Source: Ruminococcaceae bacterium UBA4871 (GTDB lineage Bacteria; Bacillota; Clostridia; Oscillospirales; Acutalibacteraceae). Taken from it: a DNA stretch of 30,112 nucleotides. A program made the translations under genes and the position numbers. The stretch spans positions 6,974 to 37,085 of the forward strand of contig DHDR01000018.1 of NCBI GenBank assembly GCA_002399445.1, in the 5' to 3' direction. Positions 8,229 through 16,361 of this stretch are shown here, piece after piece (position 1 is the first letter of the stretch; every line of letters begins with the position of its first letter). Under the pieces are notes generated by a model that did not search any database, was not told where the DNA came from, and worked only from the letters and a program-made list of their open reading frames with translations.

Positions 8229-10298
8229 CTAATCATTCCTGCCAGAGCCATTTTGTTCCACTTTTTTCTCAATTTGCGGTGGACATGGCTCATACCGCGC
8301 AAACTCAAATGTATAAGAGCCCCGTCCCTGCGTTGTCTGGTGCAAAAATGTTGCAAAATCAGCCATCTCCGCGGCTGGCACCTCGGCGGTAATTACCTGA
8401 TAGTCCGTTTTTGCCGGTTCCATCCCCAGCACACGGCCGCGGCGTTTCGTAATTGCCCCCATTACGTCACCCATATTCTTGTCCGGTACTGTCGCTTTCA
8501 GTACACCGATAGGTTCTAACAAGACGGGGTCTGCCTGTGGCATGCCATTTTTATAAGCAAGGCTTGCTGCTGTCTTGAATGCCATTTCTGAACTGTCTAC
8601 GGGATGATAGGAGCCATCGTACAGTGTAGCGTGCAGGCCCACAACCGGATAGCCTGCCAGAGGGCCTTTGGCAATACTTTCCCGCAAACCCTTTTCCACT
8701 GCTGGGAAATAGCCTTTCGGAACACTTCCTCCAACCACTTTTTCGTCAAAGACAAGGCCATCGCTGTCACAGGGACTAAAAGCTATCCAAACATCACCAA
8801 ACTGTCCATGACCACCGGTTTGTTTTTTATAACGGCCCTGCACTTTTACCGTTTTGCGGATTGTCTCACGGTAAGGAACACGCGGTACCCTAAATTTCGC
8901 TTCCACATTATAGCGATTCCGCAGTTTAAAAAGGATCACTTCCAAATGCTGCTCCCCAAGCCCAGAAATAACCATTTCATGCGTTTCCGTGTTATTCTCA
9001 AAGCCAATGGTCGGATCTTCTTCTATCAAACGAAAAACAGCCTGTGCCACTTTATCCTCTTCTCCCTGATTCTCCGGCTCAATTGCCATGCGCAGGGAAG
9101 CGGGCGGATAGTCAATTCCATCCAGTACCACTTTCCGTGTGGGAGCACAGAGCGTATCTCCAGTGGAAACGCCAGAAAGTTTCAAAACGGCACCGATGTC
9201 ACCTGCAGGAATGACACGCATTGCCTCTTGTTTTTTGCCGCGCATCATCACCACTTTCCCGATATGTTCGGAAGTGCCAGTGCGCATATTCAGCAGCGTT
9301 CCGTCCTGCTCTACTTTTCCGGAAATACATTTCAGAAAACTGACTTTTCCGACAAACGGGTCAGCAATCGTTTTAAAACAGATAGCCGCTGTGGCAGCAT
9401 CTTCTTTAATTGCAAGCTCCACTGGGTCGCCATTCACATCTGTACCGATTTCTCCCGCTTTGTCTGCAGCAGAAGGCAGCAGCCATGTAATACCGTCCAA
9501 AAATTGTTCCATACCACGCATCAGGAGAGCATCACCGCAAAAGACAGGCATGATTGTGCCAGACTTCACGCCTTTGGAAATACCGATAATCACTTCTTCC
9601 GGAGTAAAATCCTGCCCGGAAAAATATTTTTCAAACAGTTCATCACTTGTTTCTGCCACAGCTTCACAAATGGCTGTACGCAGGCCCTGCAGACGGTGAT
9701 CTCCCATATCCGGCATATCGACCTCCACCGGCGCACCATTGGAATAGTCATAGGCTTTATACTCCAGCAAATTTATGTAAATGTTTGCTTTTCCATTCTC
9801 TATAAATGGCACCACAACGGGGCACACCGCCGGTCCGAAACTTGCTTTTAAATCCTCAAACACACGGTAAAACCGTGCGCTTTCGTCACATAAGCCATTG
9901 ACAAAAAATGCTTTGGCAAGCCCACGTTTCTCTGCAGTTTCCACCGCTTTTTCCGTGCCGACTGCCACACCGTCACGCCCGCTTACAACAATCACAGCAC
10001 TGTCAGCTGCGCGTGCAGCTTCCGCAGCAGCTCCGGCAAAGTCAAGCAGCCCCGGTGCATCCAGTAAGTTAATCTTGCAGCCTTTCCATTCCAATGGGGC
10101 CACCGCAGCGGAAACACTCGATTTGCGGTACACTTCCTCCGGACTATCATCACACACCGTGTTTCCAGCATCGACTTTACCCAAGCGCTCGGCTGCGCCA
10201 GAGAGTTTCAGCATAGCTTCAGCAATGCTGGTCTTTCCAGCACCGCTGTGTCCCATTAAGGCAATATTAAGGATTTTTTCTGCTGTATACGGTTTCAA
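8229..10298 (-). CDS. Elongation factor G-like translational GTPase (FusA2-type paralogue)
   Basis: EF-G-family protein, 689 residues from a TTG start 8 bases after AAGGGGG. The upstream frame is open but not EF-G-like. The G domain has P-loop GHSGAGKT (about 16-23) and G3 DAPGLLDF (about 80-87). Domains II-V follow, with PYRETI and GQFGDVWI in domain IV and a terminal domain ending near FEFARYEPCP. It is not canonical EF-G. Switch I lacks RGITI (KSSVSAAV instead), as in other members of this paralogue group as I recall them. The G4 motif, normally NKMD, reads NGLC here (about 134-137), so guanine recognition may be impaired. It is also not a Tet(M)-type protein. It has a strong promoter of its own and is monocistronic. 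The cellular role of this paralogue group is not established. Confidence 0.88.
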   Translation of the reverse strand: MKPYTAEKILNIALMGHSGAGKTSIAEAMLKLSGAAERLGKVDAGNTVCDDSPEEVYRKSSVSAAVAPLEWKGCKINLLDAPGLLDFAGAAAEAARAADSAVIVVSGRDGVAVGTEKAVETAEKRGLAKAFFVNGLCDESARFYRVFEDLKASFGPAVCPVVVPFIENGKANIYINLLEYKAYDYSNGAPVEVDMPDMGDHRLQGLRTAICEAVAETSDELFEKYFSGQDFTPEEVIIGISKGVKSGTIMPVFCGDALLMRGMEQFLDGITWLLPSAADKAGEIGTDVNGDPVELAIKEDAATAAICFKTIADPFVGKVSFLKCISGKVEQDGTLLNMRTGTSEHIGKVVMMRGKKQEAMRVIPAGDIGAVLKLSGVSTGDTLCAPTRKVVLDGIDYPPASLRMAIEPENQGEEDKVAQAVFRLIEEDPTIGFENNTETHEMVISGLGEQHLEVILFKLRNRYNVEAKFRVPRVPYRETIRKTVKVQGRYKKQTGGHGQFGDVWIAFSPCDSDGLVFDEKVVGGSVPKGYFPAVEKGLRESIAKGPLAGYPVVGLHATLYDGSYHPVDSSEMAFKTAASLAYKNGMPQADPVLLEPIGVLKATVPDKNMGDVMGAITKRRGRVLGMEPAKTDYQVITAEVPAAEMADFATFLHQTTQGRGSYTFEFARYEPCPPQIEKKVEQNGSGRND

Positions 10299-10356
10299 GG
10301 TTAGTGCCCCCTTCACGGTAGTTATTTTTAATAAATATTCTTTAAAAATATATTTT

Positions 10357-10385
10357 ATTATAGCATCTTTTTCTGCGGATAGCAA
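10357..10385 (-). promoter_or_regulatory. Promoter of the EF-G-like gene
   Basis: On the minus strand, TTGCTA and TATAAT are separated by 17 bases in an A/T-rich stretch, about 60 bases before the TTG start. It lies downstream of the tandem terminators, so the gene is transcribed separately from the large membrane-protein gene. Confidence 0.7.
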
Positions 10386-10477
10386 GAAAAAGTATGTAAT
10401 CTTTACAAATAAAATATATATAAAGTTTTATAGTTGTATATTTTGACATAAGTTCTTTGCCCTGCACCAGAAAATAC

Positions 10478-10518
10478 AAAAGCTCTGCAGCCTCCCAGAC
10501 AGGAAGTGCAGAGCTTTT
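10478..10518 (-). terminator. Second tandem intrinsic terminator
   Basis: A perfect 12-bp stem AAAAGCTCTGCA/TGCAGAGCTTTT around a 17-base loop, followed on the minus strand by TTTTGTATTTTC. No gene lies between it and the hairpin at 10567-10603, so it works as a backup terminator. Confidence 0.7.
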
Positions 10519-10566
10519 ATCACAATTGGACTTATTCAGAATACAACTTAAAAGTGCATAATAACA

Positions 10567-10603
10567 AAAATCCTCCCGTTCATAATCAAAACTGGAGGAT
10601 TTT
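10567..10603 (-). terminator. Intrinsic terminator after the large membrane protein
   Basis: A 10-bp stem AAAATCCTCC/GGAGGATTTT with a 17-base loop and a TTTTTGTTATT tail on the minus strand, about 120 bases after the stop codon of the 1141-residue protein. Confidence 0.75.
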
Positions 10604-10665
10604 CGCGCCCTATTCACTTAGTTAAAAACATTTCTCTTTTTATCAAGTGTCCGACTTTTTCTGCT

Positions 10666-10694
10666 GTGTTTGAAAACCTTAGGTTCTCAAACAC
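10666..10694. repeat. Inverted repeat just after the large membrane-protein gene
   Basis: Two 13-base arms (GTGTTTGAAAACC and GGTTCTCAAACAC) with one mismatch and a 3-base loop. There is no T run on either side, so it is more likely an RNA-stabilising 3' hairpin than a terminator. Confidence 0.6.
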
Positions 10695-10720
10695 AAGCTT
10701 AACTTTGATGCTGTCTTCCG

Positions 10721-13700
10721 TCAAGGTTTGCGCAGCTTTGGCACCAGCCAGATGACCAGCACCCAGAACAATTCATACAAGACCATGTTCAGCGTGCTGA
10801 TTTGCTGCATCCCCTGCTGGCAGCATAAGAATGCCACCAGAACGAATCCAAGAATTGCACCGACATTCTGCAGCACAACTGCAATAGAAATATTGGCACG
10901 CTGCCGCACACAAGCCGTAATTAACCGCATCATGGTACTCGGCCTTCCATTTGTGCCAATCAAAGCATTTGTTGCTTTTTCCGGCTGCTTTTCAATGGAT
11001 TCATAAACCTGCCCCAGACGTTCCGGCAATACACGCACTGTGTGGGCATCCAACCCAAATAATGCCGCAATAAAAGGAGCTGTCACATTGGCATCATTGC
11101 TGCGGACAATCAGGGAAATCCCGTTGTCCTCCATGCGCTGCAGTTCAACAGTGCGGTGGCGGTCGGCACGGTATGTCACAATAAACATGGCAACTAACTC
11201 GCCGCTCACTGCAAGATAAGCAATCTGTTTTCCACCCTGCACATACCTTGTTTCTATGCTTTCGTCCGGCAGGGTAACATTGTGATGCACCATCAGGCGG
11301 CGGTTGCCAATAAACACACGGCGTCCGCCGACCCAGCCGGAAATACCCATTCCATCTTCATACTGAATATTTTCAACTTTCGGCATTGCTTCCTGCCGGC
11401 TGCGTATAATCTGACCAAATAAGCTGCTCAGCGGCCCACCTGCAGCATGCATCAGTGCAGCAGAATCAACAATGGCATCGTCCATCTGCATGCTTCCGAA
11501 TGTTTTAATCCCATTTAAAATGATACTGCCTTTTGGGAACAAATCCTGCGCATCCACCAAAACTGCATTTGTATCTGCAAAATACTGAACCGCAGGGAAG
11601 CCGATCACCATGCCGCCGCACTGCGCCGCAACCCGACTGATGCGGGAAAGCGGAAGATTGACAGACAACATGTTCATAATGGGGACACTAATACAAGTCG
11701 CCGCCGCAAAAGCCGTCCATGCTCTGCTGACATTATGCGGCTGAATAAACAGGAGCATTACGATAAACAGCACAAGACTTGCGCAAAATAGGACCGGCGA
11801 CAAAAATTGGCTGCTTCGGTCACTCGGATCATCGCTGTAAGACAATCGCAGAAAATTTTTCAGAAAGCCCGTTTCGTGCTGATAGGCAATCTCCGGCGAA
11901 TCCAGTGTGACTCCTTCGGCCATCTGCAGAGCCGTATTATGGTCGTCAAATTTTTCAGCGGCATATTTCTTGCCGGGAGAAGTAACATAGTGAAAATTTC
12001 TGTTGACCCGGCGCACCAGAATCCATTTCCCAAGTGTATTGAAGAACAAGGCACCACAAACAACAGCGGAATACAGATGCAGTTCCCCATGGGCAAAGGA
12101 GCTTTGTGAAAACAGAGAGGCAACGCCCTGTACCAGCCCAACGAGACTTGCTACTGCAATACCGGAATCCGCATTTGCATGCAGTTTAAACAATGCCTTA
12201 AGACCGTTCGCGATGGTAACACCACAAAAGCCAACTGAAAAAGCTAGAAAAACCAAATTGCAAATCAGGTATGCTGTGATATTGAACGGCCGGATACCGA
12301 ATATCCCATATTCTCCTAAAAATCCAATCAATAATTCTAATATTACACAGATTCCCGTCACCGTAAGGCGCAGAATCAGTTCCCGCATATCGCCGCCCAG
12401 CTGATGAAAAATTGCGGCCGCATCTCCAGGAGAATTGTAATCCTCCAGTTCCTCTTCTGCATCCAGCGATTTGGGAACTTGATTATTGGGCGAGTTTTCT
12501 TCTGCATCTGACGCTGGCTGCGGTTCTGCAGTCTTCTGCTGCTCTGCCTGTGCACGATGCAGGAACTTCCTGCGCGGCTTTGGCGGTTCTTCTTCCGGTG
12601 CATTGGGATCTACATCCTGCACGATTGCTTTTGCCGCCGCTTCGTACCGATGGTAAGCAGGCTTTTCTTCCCCTGCAGAAGTTTCCGGATGTGAACCCGG
12701 CCGCGGGACTTCTGCCGCAGGGCGCTCATCCGGTACAGGTTCATCAGAATTTACAAACCGGTCCGGAACACGTACCGACACATCTTTTACAGAGCCTTCT
12801 TTGGCCTCCGGCTCCTGCACTGAGGCATGCCGAGCCTGTACGAAAGGCACAATCGGCGGTCGGTCCATCTGCCGTTTTTCTTCTGTTGGTTTCTGACTGT
12901 CTTGTTCCGGTTTCCGGCTGCCTTCCGCTTCCTGGATGGCAGGCACAGGCGGCAGCTCTGTGATATTCCCAGCCGGCTGATTCGAATAAAGCGGTTTTTG
13001 CGGTGCAGCCGGCGCTGTCGGTTTGATGGGTATGCTGTGAGGATATTCACGAGACTCATTAAAAACCGGTGTTACCAAATCCTGCAAATCAAGAATATGT
13101 ACTGGCGTGCCGGCTGGCCGGTAATCTATCTGTTCACCAGACTGCACACCGTCTTTTTTCGTCTGAGGTTGCTGTAATGCTTGGGCCGGTGCAGGCCGTT
13201 CCTGCGGTTCCCGAATCTGACGGCGGACCTCTTCTTTCTGCGGCTGCTGATGTACCGGTTCTGGTTCCTGCACCGGCACTTGCGGCGGCGGCTGTATTGG
13301 TGTATCCTCTTCCAGATTCTCTTTTGGCGGTTCAGCCGTGGATTTTGGTTCTGCTTCTTTCGTTTGCAGATGCTGTTCTTGCTTTTGTTCTTCTGCGGCC
13401 TCACGGATTGCATTTACGTCCAGAGAAGTCGTCACAGAGTAAATATCCTCTTTTGCCACATCAGAGGTTCCGCTTTTACGCACCACTTCGCTCACACGGC
13501 GGCTGCGTTCCTCATGCAGCTTTTTTACTTTCTTTTTCATTTCCGGATCATCATGATCCGCTCCGCTGCCATCGAAAAGATAGGTAAATGTTCCTGTCAT
13601 TTCACTTGGCTGTTCTTCCGGACGCACCGGCTTAAAAGAAAGGGTTTCTTCATATTCTTTCTGATACTCCTGCAGCGGCTTTAGTTCCAATCCATAATAC

Positions 13701-14146
13701 GGATCTTCTTTCTCTGAAAACTCTTTTCCGCGGCGGCGTTTCAGTTTGTCCTGCTTTTTCAGACTATTTTTCCTACGTTTCTGTTTTATGCGTTCTTCAA
13801 TTGGGCGCTTCTCTTTTGTGTGTTCCTTTTTCTGTTCTGCTGCCTGTTTCCGACGCAGCTTTTCTTGTTCTTCCTGTTCCTTTTTCTGCTCTGCTGTCTG
13901 TTTCCGCCGCAGCTTTTCTTGTTCTTCCTGTTCCTTTTTCTGTTCTGCTGCCTGTTTCCGACGCAGCTTTTCCTGTTTTTCCTGTTCCTTTTTCTGCAGT
14001 CTTTGCTCCTGCTCAGCACGTTGGATTTCCGCTTCTTTTTCCTCCCGTGCTTTTTGGGCACTGGTAGAAAACGCCATCGCATCTTCCATGGGTTCTTCCG
14101 GCTGTCCGGTGGAATTACCACCAGTGTTCAATTTGTTATCATCCAT
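10721..14146 (-). CDS. Large membrane protein: charged disordered N-terminus plus degenerate P-type ATPase-like domain
   Basis: 1141 residues, function unknown. Residues 30-145 are a Lys/Glu/Gln-rich helix with three 18-residue repeats (52-105). Residues 150-575 are Pro/Glu/Gln-rich and look disordered. From about 588 the layout follows P1B-type ATPases: helices about 590-612, 622-645, 660-680, 690-710, then 783-803 and 809-830, a cytoplasmic part, then 1086-1108 and 1118-1137. The cytoplasmic part aligns by eye with the P and N domains but the catalytic signatures are gone. DKTGT reads DAQDL (865-869), the TGD region reads SND (1016-1018), GDGxND reads GTNGRPS (1064-1070), and no CPC-type metal motif is present in helix 6. 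The start ATG follows GGGGG at 7 bases, 17 bp after rlmB, so the two are probably one operon. It could be a pseudo-ATPase acting as a membrane scaffold or sensor. The homology is visual. Confidence 0.75.
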   Translation of the reverse strand: MDDNKLNTGGNSTGQPEEPMEDAMAFSTSAQKAREEKEAEIQRAEQEQRLQKKEQEKQEKLRRKQAAEQKKEQEEQEKLRRKQTAEQKKEQEEQEKLRRKQAAEQKKEHTKEKRPIEERIKQKRRKNSLKKQDKLKRRRGKEFSEKEDPYYGLELKPLQEYQKEYEETLSFKPVRPEEQPSEMTGTFTYLFDGSGADHDDPEMKKKVKKLHEERSRRVSEVVRKSGTSDVAKEDIYSVTTSLDVNAIREAAEEQKQEQHLQTKEAEPKSTAEPPKENLEEDTPIQPPPQVPVQEPEPVHQQPQKEEVRRQIREPQERPAPAQALQQPQTKKDGVQSGEQIDYRPAGTPVHILDLQDLVTPVFNESREYPHSIPIKPTAPAAPQKPLYSNQPAGNITELPPVPAIQEAEGSRKPEQDSQKPTEEKRQMDRPPIVPFVQARHASVQEPEAKEGSVKDVSVRVPDRFVNSDEPVPDERPAAEVPRPGSHPETSAGEEKPAYHRYEAAAKAIVQDVDPNAPEEEPPKPRRKFLHRAQAEQQKTAEPQPASDAEENSPNNQVPKSLDAEEELEDYNSPGDAAAIFHQLGGDMRELILRLTVTGICVILELLIGFLGEYGIFGIRPFNITAYLICNLVFLAFSVGFCGVTIANGLKALFKLHANADSGIAVASLVGLVQGVASLFSQSSFAHGELHLYSAVVCGALFFNTLGKWILVRRVNRNFHYVTSPGKKYAAEKFDDHNTALQMAEGVTLDSPEIAYQHETGFLKNFLRLSYSDDPSDRSSQFLSPVLFCASLVLFIVMLLFIQPHNVSRAWTAFAAATCISVPIMNMLSVNLPLSRISRVAAQCGGMVIGFPAVQYFADTNAVLVDAQDLFPKGSIILNGIKTFGSMQMDDAIVDSAALMHAAGGPLSSLFGQIIRSRQEAMPKVENIQYEDGMGISGWVGGRRVFIGNRRLMVHHNVTLPDESIETRYVQGGKQIAYLAVSGELVAMFIVTYRADRHRTVELQRMEDNGISLIVRSNDANVTAPFIAALFGLDAHTVRVLPERLGQVYESIEKQPEKATNALIGTNGRPSTMMRLITACVRQRANISIAVVLQNVGAILGFVLVAFLCCQQGMQQISTLNMVLYELFWVLVIWLVPKLRKP
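13832..13993 (-). repeat. Three 54-bp tandem repeats inside the large membrane-protein gene
   Basis: Three consecutive 54-bp units encode KKEQEKQEKLRRKQAAEQ and two close variants. The units differ at only a few bases, which suggests recent slippage or gene conversion. The encoded segment should be a highly charged single alpha-helix or coiled coil. Confidence 0.9.
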
Positions 14147-14163
14147 CCTGCTTCCCCCACTTT

Positions 14164-14946
14164 CTATTTAGAGTGGATTCCCGCACGCTGCCGAGCCACT
14201 TCATAGCACACAACGCCACAGGCAACGGAAGCGTTCAGAGAATTAATTTTCCCTTTCATTGGCAGAGAAATAACGAAATCACATTTTTCCTTTGCAAGGC
14301 GGCTTAGGCCGAAGCCTTCACTGCCAATCACAACAGCACATGGACCTGCATAGTCTACGCTGCACCATGTCTCACCGTTCATATCGGCTGCATAGAGCCA
14401 AACACCGCGTTTTTTCAGTTCCTCTAAAACAGACGGGATGTTGTTCACCCGCACCACCGGCACATATTCCGCCGCTCCGGCGCTGGCTTTGCCGACTGCA
14501 TAGGTCAGCCCAACGCTGCGGCGCTTCGGGATAATGACCCCGTGTGCACCCGTACATTCTGCCACACGCAGGACAGCGCCCAAATTATGCGGGTCCTCCA
14601 GACCATCCGCCACAATAAGGAACGGCGCTTCCCCGCGCTCTGCTGCCAGATTAAACACATCATCCAGCGCAGCATATTCTTTTACAGAGGCTACGGCAAC
14701 TATGCCTTGATGTGCAGCGCCGCTGCACATCGCATCCAGTTTACGCACATCTGCCTCTTTTACAGGCACATTTTTCTCTCGGGCGCGGGCGATAATTGCG
14801 CCCAGGCTGCCGCCGTGCTGTCCTCTGCCAACATAAAGGGCTTCCAGCGTCCGGCCGCTTTTCAGCGCCTCCATGACGGCATTTCGTCCTGCTATAATAT
14901 CATCACCGCGTACACGGTCATTTTGTTCCTGCTGGTTTACTTTCAT
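14164..14946 (-). CDS. rlmB: 23S rRNA (guanosine-2'-O-)-methyltransferase RlmB / TrmH family
   Basis: SAM-dependent SPOUT methyltransferase that 2'-O-methylates a guanosine in 23S rRNA, 260 residues. The N-terminal substrate-binding domain contains GRNAVMEALKSG and AHQGIVAVAS. The SPOUT domain shows LEDPHNLGAVLRVAECTGAHG, VVIGSEGFGLSRL and LPMKGKINSLNASVACGV, the three family motifs that form the trefoil knot and SAM site. The start is the ATG 7 bases from GGAGG; an ATG nine codons upstream lacks a site. An extended -10 promoter lies close upstream. The 17-bp gap to the large membrane protein suggests co-transcription. Confidence 0.92.
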   Translation of the reverse strand: MKVNQQEQNDRVRGDDIIAGRNAVMEALKSGRTLEALYVGRGQHGGSLGAIIARAREKNVPVKEADVRKLDAMCSGAAHQGIVAVASVKEYAALDDVFNLAAERGEAPFLIVADGLEDPHNLGAVLRVAECTGAHGVIIPKRRSVGLTYAVGKASAGAAEYVPVVRVNNIPSVLEELKKRGVWLYAADMNGETWCSVDYAGPCAVVIGSEGFGLSRLAKEKCDFVISLPMKGKINSLNASVACGVVCYEVARQRAGIHSK

Positions 14947-14981
14947 TTTGGCCCCTCCAGATACTTTTCCCATAATAATTG

Positions 14982-14990
14982 ATTATACCA
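14982..14990 (-). promoter_or_regulatory. Extended -10 promoter of rlmB
   Basis: On the minus strand TGGTATAAT is a perfect extended -10 (TGnTATAAT), about 36 bases before the rlmB start. The -35 region is poor. Confidence 0.5.
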
Positions 14991-15191
14991 CAAGGCTGTC
15001 GTTCCTGCACGTTCTTTCCGAAAAATTGTTGAAGGAAGGTAGAAATTGGATTTTTAAAGCAGCTTCATGATTCCCCGATAAAGCAACCTGCCTGTTAAAA
15101 ACAGAGGAAAATTCTCTGCCAGTATCATGCTTTTAAAGAATATACAGTCTGATTTTCCCATGACAAAGGGATTTATACAGTTCGTATTTGC

Positions 15192-15325
15192 ACAGGTTTA
15201 CATAATCTGTGTGGAAAACCCAGTGGAGAATGTGGAAAACCCTGTGGAAAATGTGGAAAAGTCGCTTACACATGCCCCTTTGATAATTATTCAAGCTCGG
15301 TGAAAACTGGATTATGTAAACTTGT
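15192..15325. other. Cluster of DnaA-box-like 9-mers framed by a 16-bp inverted repeat
   Basis: TGTGGAAAA, the complement of TTTTCCACA and a match to the relaxed DnaA box TTWTNCACA, occurs four times in the same orientation at 15210-15218, 15231-15239, 15243-15251 and 15252-15260. A weaker copy lies at 15222-15230. The cluster is flanked by ACAGGTTTACATAATC (15192-15207) and its complement with one mismatch (15310-15325). A very A/T-rich stretch follows (about 15355-15480). It sits between the divergent rlmB and ogg genes, in a gap of 561 bp that otherwise holds only their promoters. No dnaA, dnaN or rpmH gene is in the window, so a chromosomal origin is not claimed. Confidence 0.55.
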
Positions 15326-15507
15326 TTTGTGTAAAGGCCTTTAACTATCTGTATTTTCAGCGTATAATAAATTTGTTTTATAACCGAATCTATTCATTAT
15401 CATCAATATTATAGCAGTTTTTACATTTCTTTCACTTATGTTACTCTTTTCTTTCCAAATTCCGTTATTTTACGCATGATAACGCAGTTTTCAATGGAGG
15501 TGCCTGC

Positions 15508-16287
15508 ATGTTGAATTTACGCAAAACACTTTTCTGCGGCCAGTGTTTCCGCTGGCGGGAAACAGCACCCGGTATCTTTTGCGGCACAGTGGGGAACCGC
15601 TTTGCCGTCTTCTCTCAGCAGGATTTTCCTCAGCTATCCTCTGATCCTTTCTGGCATCATTATTTTGATTTGGACACAGATTACGCTGCACTGAACCAGC
15701 AGCTTGCTGCTCTGAATTCTAACTTGCAGAAAGCCTCTCTTCACGGTGCAGGCATTCACATCCTCCGGCAGGATCCGTGGGAAGCACTCTGCTCTTTTAT
15801 TCTTTCCCAAAACAATAATATACCCCGAATTCAGGGGATTATCGGCAGGCTGTGCGGAGGCGAAGAAAATCCGCCGGAATCATATAACGGTTTCTTTCAA
15901 AAAGCGGCTGCTTATCCATTTCCGCGGCCGGAAACTTTGGCTTCCTACTCTGTGGAAGACCTCGCCCCACTGCGATGTGGATTTCGGGCACGGTATATCT
16001 TGGACGCTGCGCGGAAAGTAACAGACGGAACTGTCCAGCTTGAAAAACTGCATACGGCTCCATTGGAAGAAGCTCGAGCGTCCCTGATGCAAATTATTGG
16101 CGTCGGGCCTAAAGTCGCTAACTGTACCTTATTATATGGGCTGCACCGCATGGACGCGTTTCCGATGGATGTGTGGATGAAACGTGCCATGAAGCGGTGG
16201 TTCCCCGGCACAAAACCGGAAACTTTCGGACCGGCAGCCGGACTTGCCCAACAGTACATATTTGATTTTATCCGCAACGGAGAATAA
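15508..16287 (+). CDS. ogg: 8-oxoguanine DNA glycosylase/AP lyase, OGG1 type
   Basis: Base-excision repair enzyme that removes 8-oxoguanine and nicks the abasic site, 259 residues. The N-terminal OGG domain begins with CGQCFRW. The HhH-GPD domain follows, with DPWEALCSFILSQNNNIPRI and the hairpin GVGPKVANC, whose Lys (about 202) is the Schiff-base nucleophile. The catalytic Asp is in FPMDVW (about 221). GFRARYI matches the conserved loop of bacterial OGG1. All key residues are present. The ATG is 7 bases from GGAGG. The protein starts only a few residues before the conserved CGQCFRW, so its N-terminus is slightly short for the family. Next downstream is a DUF4186 gene. Confidence 0.93.
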   Translation: MLNLRKTLFCGQCFRWRETAPGIFCGTVGNRFAVFSQQDFPQLSSDPFWHHYFDLDTDYAALNQQLAALNSNLQKASLHGAGIHILRQDPWEALCSFILSQNNNIPRIQGIIGRLCGGEENPPESYNGFFQKAAAYPFPRPETLASYSVEDLAPLRCGFRARYILDAARKVTDGTVQLEKLHTAPLEEARASLMQIIGVGPKVANCTLLYGLHRMDAFPMDVWMKRAMKRWFPGTKPETFGPAAGLAQQYIFDFIRNGE

Positions 16288-16361
16288 AACAAGTTTGATA
16301 AAAAGCAGGTTCATTTCAATACATACAGAACATGGACTGAACAAAATGCAGAGAGGATAAA

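Noticed and set aside
8604..9851. 415-codon open frame on the plus strand
   Set aside because: It lies wholly antisense to the EF-G-like gene, has a composition without recognisable domains, and no ribosome site. It is a shadow of the real gene.
8229..10298. Tetracycline ribosomal protection protein
   Set aside because: The N-terminus and switch regions follow the FusA2-type EF-G paralogues rather than Tet(M)/Tet(O), which have AHVDAGKTT and RGITI.
10342..10617. 91-codon minus-strand frame upstream of the EF-G-like gene
   Set aside because: It runs through two terminator hairpins and the EF-G-like promoter, so it is not a gene.
10299..10620. Tet(M)-like attenuator leader for the EF-G-like gene
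   Set aside because: Two terminator hairpins and a three-codon mini-frame (ATGCACTTTTAA) suggested this, but a good TTGCTA-17-TATAAT promoter lies downstream of both hairpins, so they end the preceding operon.
13832..13993. Possible CRISPR-like repeats
   Set aside because: The repeats are directly adjacent, without unique spacers, and are in frame within a coding region.
12412..14206. Several plus- and minus-strand frames overlapping the N-terminal half of the large membrane protein
   Set aside because: They are out-of-frame readings of a low-complexity Glu/Lys/Gln/Pro region; the strongly repetitive translations come from the 54-bp repeats.
14947..15507. Chromosomal origin oriC
   Set aside because: DnaA-box-like 9-mers and A/T-rich DNA are present, but no dnaA, dnaN, rpmH or rnpA is near and gene orientation does not switch lastingly here. 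It is kept only as a DnaA-box cluster.
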